Below are positions 5,507-9,820 of a DNA stretch of 9,820 nucleotides, in pieces. The notes beneath the pieces were generated by a model. The model did not search any database. It had not been told where the DNA came from and saw only the letters and a program-made list of their open reading frames with translations. The position numbers and the translations under genes are program-made. How positions within the stretch are numbered: position 1 is the stretch's first letter; each line of letters opens with the position of its first letter. The DNA is from Planctomycetota bacterium (lineage in GTDB: Bacteria; Planctomycetota; GCA-002687715; DRQF01): NCBI GenBank assembly GCA_015485455.1, contig WFTN01000327.1:1-9820 (forward strand), given 5' to 3'.

Positions 5507-5896
5507 GTGGTGGTAGGAAGAAAATGTCGAGGCCGAACAAAGAATGGGCCCTGTAAGACTCCAGCAATAAGTGGCAGCGGATTTTGTCGCTGGCATGATC
5601 CTGAACTTGAAGCAGAGCGCAAGGCTGCCTCTCGGCGTGGTGGAAGAATGCGACAAGTTACTCAGGGGGCCATCTTGCTCAAAGACATTCCCGATGAGCT
5701 GACGAGCATTAGAGCGCTCTCCCGTCTCGTCGAAGCTGCTGTCCACGGTCTCTGGAAGGACAAGATAGAACCTAGGAAGGCGCTTGCCCTCGGAACGCTC
5801 GCAAAGCATCTCCGAGACCTGATCCTCGATTGCGAACTCGAAGAGCGCGTGGCGCGATTAGAAACGGCGCTGGAGAAGACAAATGAACCTCTGTGA
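5507..5896 (+). CDS. small Cys/His zinc-binding-type protein with C-terminal coiled coil
   Basis: This 129-aa protein belongs to a widespread uncharacterised type, often near phage or mobile genes. The N-terminus has CRGRTKNGPC, then GFCRWHDPE: C7, C16, C27 and H30 (C-x8-C-x10-C-x2-H) are likely zinc ligands. Next come the usual basic AASRRGGRMR segment and a C-terminal helical part with RKALALGTLAKHLRDL and the typical ending LEERVARLETALEK, a short coiled coil (about 108-125). The start is GTG with GGAG (5494-5497) nine bases upstream; the second GTG is also possible. Nucleic-acid or protein binding is the natural guess, but no function is established that I know of. Its last 14 bases overlap the next gene, which suggests coupled translation. 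The CDS contains a perfect palindrome AGAGCGCTCT (5711-5720). Confidence 0.85.
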   Translation: MVVGRKCRGRTKNGPCKTPAISGSGFCRWHDPELEAERKAASRRGGRMRQVTQGAILLKDIPDELTSIRALSRLVEAAVHGLWKDKIEPRKALALGTLAKHLRDLILDCELEERVARLETALEKTNEPL

Positions 5897-6509
5897 CCGA
5901 ATAGACAAGCTGGAGAGCAAACTCTTCGAGCGAATTTCGCCGCTGGACCATGAAGAGGTGGGCCGCATGGTCATTAAGGGTCGCGCTGAAGGATTGTCCG
6001 AGGCAGATATCCTGACTCGGATGGAAGGCCGTGACCCTGTGGCTGCGGCCCGTGGTTTCCTACGGCCGAGCGAGTACTGCGGAATTTGTGCCGATGGCAT
6101 CTTAGTTGGTGACTTGCGTGCGCAAACGAATGACCCTCTTCAACGACTGATCTTCCACATAAGGGCGAACGCACTTTGTATTTTGTCCCGAAGAGGAGAG
6201 GATCGTCTGCCAATAGCCCCCCCTGTCGATTGGCATTCGGCCTCTCCTCTTTTCATCGCCGCCCTCTCCCAGCTCATCGACGATCCCAACATGTGGCGCA
6301 CCTACTGGTCGTTGGATGATGGCAGCCGCCCGAACAACCTGACAGACTTCTACATGGCTTCGGCGCAGGAGCAGGTCGAGGCATGGCGTCATGAAGACTC
6401 TGAACGGGCTAAGAAGCTCGAAGAGAAGATCGCGGCGCGGATCGTTGCGATCAAAGCGATCCCCGAACCCTTAGCCGAGTTTCGTCAACACAGGGAGGCA
6501 GTCGCATGA
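5883..6509 (+). CDS. hypothetical protein, 208 aa, unrecognised
   Basis: I do not recognise a domain. The ATG has GGAG (5873-5876) six bases upstream and overlaps the previous gene by 14 bases. The N-terminus is a heptad-like helix (RIDKLESKLFERI), and the C-terminus is a long charged helix (about 157-195, SAQEQVEAWRHEDSERAKKL onward). The middle contains CGIC (C66, C69), an isolated cysteine pair, and residues 121-140 with PLFIAAL...DDPNMWR. That middle stretch aligns without gaps to residues 81-100 of the protein encoded at 6537 (7 of 20 identical), hinting at shared ancestry. It has no signal peptide or membrane segment and is probably cytoplasmic. It is part of the tightly packed operon, with its stop overlapping the start of a 12-codon frame in an ATGA arrangement. 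Confidence 0.8.
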   Translation: MNLCDRIDKLESKLFERISPLDHEEVGRMVIKGRAEGLSEADILTRMEGRDPVAAARGFLRPSEYCGICADGILVGDLRAQTNDPLQRLIFHIRANALCILSRRGEDRLPIAPPVDWHSASPLFIAALSQLIDDPNMWRTYWSLDDGSRPNNLTDFYMASAQEQVEAWRHEDSERAKKLEEKIAARIVAIKAIPEPLAEFRQHREAVA

Positions 6510-6544
6510 GTACAGTCGCCAATTATGGAGGCAAGAATGTCTGA
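6506..6544 (+). CDS. 12-codon mini-ORF bridging two genes
   Basis: The frame MSTVANYGGKNV begins in an ATGA overlap with the previous stop and has its own good ribosome site, GGGAGG (6493-6498), seven bases upstream. Its codons GGA GGC form the ribosome site of the following gene, and its TGA lies inside that gene's second codon region, an eight-base overlap. This is the arrangement expected of a translational coupler. The peptide itself need have no role. No homology can be judged at this length, and chance is possible. Confidence 0.4.
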   Translation: MSTVANYGGKNV

Positions 6545-7019
6545 CACGAAGACGCCAATACATACAATCCAGATCCACAACTTCGATCTCCTCTACGATC
6601 GGAGCCGCACGCTTCTGTGGCAATGGGCCGAGCAGGATGCCTTCGACCAAGATGACTGGTCTGACCGCCTCAGAGACCTCCTGAAGGGCCTCAAGGTTGG
6701 CAGGCTTCGTGTCGCCATCTCTGAGCAACGGTGCAAGCACCTCGAAGTTCCCATCCATGATCATCCAGAGGCCTTAGAACCAGCGTTTCTGGTTGCGTTG
6801 ATTATTTGCGCCAACTCACCTGAAGCCTGGCGTGAAGCGGCCAACTGGTCCATCTATGCGACGACAGCACAGACGATCGCCGCCGCCCTACATGAAAAGC
6901 TGCCAGTTGCCGGAACTGAGGACTTCAGGAAAGAGATGGCTTATCGTGCCGGATACGCCTTGGACGGGACCAAGGGCCGCCCGATGGGTTACGGGGCAGA
7001 TCCGCTTCTTTTTGAATAA
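6537..7019 (+). CDS. hypothetical protein, 160 aa, unrecognised
   Basis: The start is the ATG five bases after GGAGG (6527-6531). An ATG four codons earlier overlaps that ribosome site and is less likely. The protein is rich in Trp and acidic residues near its N-terminus (LLYDRSRTLLWQW, DQDDWSDRLRDLL), followed by an amphipathic helical core. Residues 81-100 (EPAFLVALIICANSPEAWRE) resemble residues 121-140 of the preceding 208-aa protein. The C-terminus (KGRPMGYGADPLLFE) is polar and probably exposed. It has no cysteine cluster, signal peptide or known catalytic motif. Its position in a compact phage-like operon suggests an element accessory role, which I cannot specify. Confidence 0.8.
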   Translation: MSDTKTPIHTIQIHNFDLLYDRSRTLLWQWAEQDAFDQDDWSDRLRDLLKGLKVGRLRVAISEQRCKHLEVPIHDHPEALEPAFLVALIICANSPEAWREAANWSIYATTAQTIAAALHEKLPVAGTEDFRKEMAYRAGYALDGTKGRPMGYGADPLLFE

Positions 7020-7027
7020 GGTCGACC

Positions 7028-7141
7028 ATGCCCCCAACATCGGCGTGGTCATTCTGTCCACCCGAGCAATACAAGGGCGCAATGCGTCAAGGCGAACGAT
7101 CGAAAAAAGAACAAGTCAATCGACACCGGAGCTACTCGTAG
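7028..7141 (+). CDS. possible small protein, 37 aa
   Basis: The frame MPPTSAWSFCPPEQYKGAMR continues to residue 37 and ends in a basic tail (KKEQVNRHRSYS). The ATG follows the previous stop by eight bases, with AAGG (7018-7021) as a modest ribosome site overlapping that stop. Nothing in it matches a known family. Support is limited to spacing and an open frame within the operon. Confidence 0.35.
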   Translation: MPPTSAWSFCPPEQYKGAMRQGERSKKEQVNRHRSYS

Positions 7142-7145
7142 ACAG

Positions 7146-7199
7146 ATGACCCGCCCGGCGTCACTTGCCACACAAGCAAAAGGAGGCATGCACACATGA
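7146..7199 (+). CDS. 17-codon mini-ORF running into the next start
   Basis: The frame MTRPASLATQAKGGMHT begins four bases after the previous stop and ends at a TGA that overlaps the next ATG (ATGA). As in the 12-codon frame at 6506, codons GGA GGC carry the following gene's ribosome site. It lacks an obvious ribosome site of its own, so if used it would depend on reinitiation. Chance is a real alternative. Confidence 0.25.
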   Translation: MTRPASLATQAKGGMHT

Positions 7200-7396
7200 A
7201 GACATTACCCAGAATTCGGCGCTCGTTGACCGAAGTTGAGCATGCAGTGCTATGGGACCGCATTACTGCCTCAATCCACTACATGAAAGAGATCTTGCCA
7301 GCTTTCAAGAAGTTTCATCGGCGATTGAGGTCAAGAAACGTCTCCCTCAAAGACATCGTCGTTGAGGCGATGAACACTCATGACCAAATCCCGTGA
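7196..7396 (+). CDS. small basic helical protein, 66 aa, unrecognised
   Basis: The ATG is preceded by a very strong ribosome site, AAAGGAGG (7179-7186), nine bases away; this makes it the best-supported of the small frames. The product is basic and helical: RIRRSLTEVEHAVLWDRITA, then FKKFHRRLRSRN, then VSLKDIVVEAMNTH. The size and charge would suit a small nucleic-acid-binding or adaptor protein, but no motif proves that. The stop overlaps a downstream GTG (GTGA), so translation may continue into the next frame. Confidence 0.65.
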   Translation: MKTLPRIRRSLTEVEHAVLWDRITASIHYMKEILPAFKKFHRRLRSRNVSLKDIVVEAMNTHDQIP

Positions 7397-7626
7397 TTGG
7401 AGATGATCCAAGGAAGACAAACGCTCGTTTGTCGGCTGAAGCGCAAATCGGGATTCTTGCTGGAATTCGCCATTCTCACTTCGCCTCTAGCGAAGAAGAC
7501 TCTGGACGATGCTATCTGGCTCATCAGTCATTCCTTATCGACGCACAATTTTGCGGTCTCGGTCAAGGTGCGATGGTCTACGCCGATTCCTCCTGTCATC
7601 AGTGGCGGGTTGAGATCGTGACCTAA
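7393..7626 (+). CDS. possible 77-aa protein coupled by GTGA overlap
   Basis: This frame starts at GTG overlapping the previous stop by four bases and encodes a balanced, soluble-looking sequence (IGILAGIRHSHFASSEEDSG, then FCGLGQGAMVYADSS, ending HQWRVEIVT). A second frame (7397-7621), opening at TTG or at the ATG at 7403, is also open over the same bases. I prefer this one for the coupling overlap and the Gly/Ala/Asp/Glu composition. Neither has a ribosome site at a proper distance. Family unknown. Confidence 0.4.
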   Translation: MIGDDPRKTNARLSAEAQIGILAGIRHSHFASSEEDSGRCYLAHQSFLIDAQFCGLGQGAMVYADSSCHQWRVEIVT

Positions 7627-7686
7627 TCCTGCCATGGTCGCTTGCAGCGAAAGGGCCCGTGTTGGCGCAATAGTCCTGCCTGCACC

Positions 7687-7815
7687 ATGCCCTTGACGCT
7701 GATCACTTGGGACCACACCTTTTGGCATGAGGCACATCAACCGCCAACGAAAGGAACCACGAAAGAATGCCTCAAGCCAACGATCTGGAAGTGCAACGTC
7801 AATAGCGGCGGATGA
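7687..7815 (+). CDS. possible small protein, 42 aa
   Basis: The frame begins MPLTLITWDHTFWHEAHQPP and has two cysteines (ECLK, WKCN) before ending in a Gly-Gly pair. It lacks a clear ribosome site. Its stop overlaps the ATG of the next small frame in an ATGA arrangement. A 20-codon frame (7634-7696) fills the gap to the previous gene and overlaps it by ten bases, again without a ribosome site. Confidence is low because short frames arise easily at this base composition. Confidence 0.25.
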   Translation: MPLTLITWDHTFWHEAHQPPTKGTTKECLKPTIWKCNVNSGG

Positions 7816-7928
7816 AAAACTTCGACGAAGATCACTGGTATCCGTGCGGAATCAAACAGGAATGCGGAGTGCATGTGAGCAGATCACCTCGCTGGGCCCG
7901 CTCTCGGGCCTTCATCGCTTTGCAATAG
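7812..7928 (+). CDS. possible small protein, 38 aa
   Basis: The frame starts in an ATGA overlap and encodes MKNFDEDHWYPCGIKQECGV followed by a basic tail (SRSPRWARSRAFIALQ). Third codon positions are about 60 percent G or C, in line with neighbouring genes. The acidic, aromatic start with two cysteines and a basic end looks protein-like, but the ribosome site (GGCGG directly before ATG) is too close to be good. A longer 92-codon frame (7727-8005) covers this stretch in another phase but is Ser/Arg-rich and looks like noise. Confidence 0.35.
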   Translation: MKNFDEDHWYPCGIKQECGVHVSRSPRWARSRAFIALQ

Positions 7929-8101
7929 AAAAATGGAATTCAATTGCAGTCGACTCGCCAAGTCCTAAGATCCCTGAATCAAGCTTGTTTCGCACAAGTG
8001 AATGATTTTGGACATTCAGCGCTAATCAAAATCAGTTTACCACCGTTAGTCCCGGTGAGCATCGATCAGGACTAGTTGAATTTGGAAAGGGAGAATTCGA
8101 C
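7929..8101. other. non-coding gap before the secreted-protein genes
   Basis: I find no gene here. A short hairpin CTTGT/ACAAG (7984-7988 with 7994-7998) followed by GATTTT could weakly end the small-gene operon. The gap then becomes AT-richer (8005-8040) and should contain the promoter of the peptidase gene, although no box pair with correct spacing is convincing. It ends with the ribosome site GGGAG (8089-8093). Confidence 0.45.
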
Positions 8102-9013
8102 GTGAAGATCACTCTAAATGTGCTTGTGATGTGTCTCATTTCAGTGTTCACCGCACATCATTCAACTGCACAAACCGGTCCAAAGCCGCCTAAGGCACTG
8201 TCATTAGCTGAGGCATTTCCTAATTTGACACCCGCAGAGAGAGCACAAAAACTTCAGCACTTCCTGTCTCGTTTCTCGCTTTCAAAAGTCTGGGTGATTC
8301 CGTTCGATGCGCCGCAAGTCTATGGACCGATCCCTGAGCCGCCCCTCCCAGTTTACTGGGTAGAGGCCCAAGTTGTGCTGTTTCCAGCGGTGGCCGATCC
8401 TTGTGACCCGGACAACATTTGGGTTGATCCGCACGGTACGGCTCACAGTTCCACAACTGGCGACATCAGCTATAACAAGCGCTACTTCTGCGAGTTCAAT
8501 GCCTATTGGGAATATGCCGCAATACTTGCGCACGAAGGAGCTCACTGGAAGAGGATTCTTGGAAAGTGCCCCATTCACATATGCCCTGACCAAGCGACCA
8601 TTGATAGCTGGGAAGATAAGTACCGTGCTCAATGGCGATATATGAAAGCCGAAAAGGGTTTTCTGGGCCTTTTGGATGAAGTGAATGCATTTGAAGCCGA
8701 GAAGAAGACATGGATTCACATTTTTGGCGGACTGAGTCCAACTTCATCTCTCCGTAAGGATGCCTGTGCGTTCTACAAGCAGAGAATCTTAGCAATCGAT
8801 GGATATGCGGGCATGATCGACGGATCAAGTCGTTCACTTTCAGATGCAAGAGCTGCTCTGAACGGAAATCCCTCAGGCACCACAAACTATCCTGGATTTA
8901 GTGGGACGATGAAGAATGGAATGCAGTCCGGCCTTACAAATCTGGCTTGGGAAGGGTTCGAGCGGACGAGAAACGACTTCGTGGCATGCGGCATCCTCTT
9001 CGGGTGCAATTGA
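8102..9013 (+). CDS. exported HExxH zinc-metallopeptidase-like protein
   Basis: The 303-aa product starts at GTG, eight bases after GGGAG (8089-8093). Residues 1-23 are a signal peptide (positive start, hydrophobic core NVLVMCLISVF, cleavage probably after STA), so it should act outside the cytoplasm. At 141-150 the helix ILAHEGAHWK carries HEGAH, an HExxH motif with H144 and H148 as zinc ligands and E145 as catalytic base. E193 or E198 in LDEVNAFEAE, about 45-50 residues on, could be the third ligand, as in gluzincins. Seven cysteines follow residue 100, including C156 and C161 flanking PIHI, consistent with disulfides in an exported protein. The substrate is unknown; wall, matrix or self-processing targets are all possible. 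It precedes a second exported protein by 29 bases, probably in one operon. Motif and export are seen; peptidase activity is inferred. Confidence 0.85.
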   Translation: MKITLNVLVMCLISVFTAHHSTAQTGPKPPKALSLAEAFPNLTPAERAQKLQHFLSRFSLSKVWVIPFDAPQVYGPIPEPPLPVYWVEAQVVLFPAVADPCDPDNIWVDPHGTAHSSTTGDISYNKRYFCEFNAYWEYAAILAHEGAHWKRILGKCPIHICPDQATIDSWEDKYRAQWRYMKAEKGFLGLLDEVNAFEAEKKTWIHIFGGLSPTSSLRKDACAFYKQRILAIDGYAGMIDGSSRSLSDARAALNGNPSGTTNYPGFSGTMKNGMQSGLTNLAWEGFERTRNDFVACGILFGCN

Positions 9014-9042
9014 TGGGAACAGCAAATCAAAGAGTCAATCAC

Positions 9043-9820
9043 ATGAAAAACACCACCTACAAAATCGTTGGTTTTCTAATCGCTGTTTTCTGCATCAATT
9101 CAACAGCGGTTGCGCAGCACGTATCTGAACCAGGCTGGTACAACCTGTCGAACTGGCCGAGTTTTGCGCAAAAACGAGCATTCGTGTTGCAGGGCTTTCC
9201 TGGGACTTTTGGCGAAGACGAACGCGCATTCGTTCCAATCATGCCGCCACCTTCAGAAACCGGGAACGGTGATGATGGGCGCGTTCTTGTCTTCAGCAAA
9301 GCAACATCTGGAATCCTACATTCTCATCGCAATGAAACGTCTACCAAGGCAACGTCAACGACCGGATATGACACAGGTCTTGCCCGAGTGATTTGGGTTG
9401 GGACGTCAAACGACGGACAAGGTGCCACAAACAAACTCCTTGTTTGTGGGTACGACACCGCAAACTCTTCGGTGATCAAGAGCGTCGCCTTCGACGGGAA
9501 AGCCCAGCTTCCCAATGTCGCACCAACGATTATTCTCGGACCAATCTCCGGAAAGACATTTTGCCGAGCAGGCATCGTTGCTGGTTATCTCTATGTGTTT
9601 GAGTTGCAAACGATGACTTTCTTGCGCTACCAAGACACAAACAGTGACGGCGTCTTTGAGACCCAGGACACGTCATGGTCCATGACGATTTCACCCAATG
9701 ACCCAATTGCGCCAAAGATTCCGCTCTTCGGTGAGTTCAGGAGTTCCAGCGAATTTGCATATGCAGCGCTAGTTGAGCGAGGCAAGTACGGTCTCTTGAT
9801 TAATGTCGGACTGGACAATG
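9043..9820 (+). CDS. exported protein with an EF-hand/dockerin-like calcium loop, truncated by window end
   Basis: The frame is open from this ATG to the window edge (259 codons, no stop). AAAGAG (9029-9034) eight bases upstream is the ribosome site. Residues 1-24 form a signal peptide (KNTTYKIVGFLIAVFCINST, cleavage after AVA), indicating export. The remainder is rich in short beta strands and Gly/Asp/Asn turns. At 198-209, within YQDTNSDGVFETQD, stands a canonical calcium loop, with D198, N200, D202, G203, F205 and D209 at loop positions 1, 3, 5, 6, 8 and 12. Such DxNxDG loops are common in secreted planctomycete proteins and in dockerin or repeat domains. It follows the peptidase by 29 bases on the same strand and may be its partner or substrate. 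The family is otherwise unrecognised, and the C-terminal part is missing. Confidence 0.8.
   Translation, partial: MKNTTYKIVGFLIAVFCINSTAVAQHVSEPGWYNLSNWPSFAQKRAFVLQGFPGTFGEDERAFVPIMPPPSETGNGDDGRVLVFSKATSGILHSHRNETSTKATSTTGYDTGLARVIWVGTSNDGQGATNKLLVCGYDTANSSVIKSVAFDGKAQLPNVAPTIILGPISGKTFCRAGIVAGYLYVFELQTMTFLRYQDTNSDGVFETQDTSWSMTISPNDPIAPKIPLFGEFRSSSEFAYAALVERGKYGLLINVGLDN

Noticed and set aside
7397..7621. Alternative 74-codon frame over the 77-aa candidate
   Set aside because: The TTG or the ATG at 7403 has no properly spaced ribosome site, and the frame lacks the four-base coupling overlap. It cannot be excluded fully.
7727..8005. 92-codon plus-strand frame
   Set aside because: It is low-complexity, Ser/Arg/Lys-rich, has no ribosome site and conflicts with the coupled frames at 7687 and 7812.
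8102..8140. Lipoprotein signal (Cys11) in the peptidase
   Set aside because: The residues before Cys11 (LVM) do not fit a lipobox, and a normal cleavage site after STA fits better.
8282..8885. Minus-strand frames opposite the peptidase gene
   Set aside because: They are antisense to a protein with signal peptide and HExxH motif and have no protein-like features of their own.
1..9820. CRISPR arrays, insertion-sequence ends, rRNA, known defence or toxin-antitoxin genes
   Set aside because: No regularly spaced repeats, transposase motifs, rRNA sequence or recognisable defence or toxin domains were seen on either strand.

Overview
The window looks like the tRNA-proximal end of an integrated genetic element in a bacterium, most likely a planctomycete or a relative. 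The main taxonomic clue is the partial minus-strand gene at the left edge. It joins an excisionase-type helix-turn-helix to a response-regulator receiver, and its recognition segment (TTGQVAKIC, then a GYKIP...DRRIP wing) is an architecture I associate with Planctomycetes. The tRNA does not encode CCA, and overall base composition is only moderately GC. The lineage is an inference, not a proof.

Layout: 1-316 is a host-type regulator on the minus strand, followed by a gene-free AT-richer spacer. A complete tRNA-Val(GAC) lies at 657-730 with a strong intrinsic terminator right behind it. A tyrosine-recombinase integrase starts 150 bases downstream (883-2103), which is the classic position for integration into a tRNA 3' end. 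Its stop overlaps, tail to tail, a minus-strand winged-helix gene of excisionase type (2051-2389). Two plus-strand genes follow. One is an unrecognised 235-aa protein whose Shine-Dalgarno site lies inside a hairpin. The other is a 656-aa protein with two winged-helix domains, a GC-rich linker and a large unrecognised C-terminal half, which could be a replication initiator or a regulator.

From 5507 to about 7928 the plus strand is a compact run of small reading frames joined by 4-14 base overlaps or gaps below 10 bases. The solid members are a CxxxxxxxxC...CxxH zinc-binding small protein, two hypothetical proteins that may be distant paralogues, and a 66-aa basic protein. Between them sit very short frames whose stop codons overlap the next start. 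Some of these may be translational couplers and others may be chance.

From 8102 to the right edge there are two exported proteins in tandem. The first has a signal peptide and an HEGAH (HExxH) zinc-metallopeptidase motif with a plausible downstream glutamate ligand. The second has a signal peptide and a canonical calcium-binding loop, and runs off the window. They look like a cargo or host envelope/secretion module; whether they lie inside the element cannot be decided because the far attachment site is not visible.

Points most worth a second look: the integrase appears to lack two catalytic residues of its family; the tRNA T-stem carries a C/A mismatch exactly where an att crossover scar would be expected; and the small-ORF operon and the hairpin-occluded ribosome site suggest dense translational control. 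I see no CRISPR array, rRNA, insertion sequence or recognisable defence or toxin gene.
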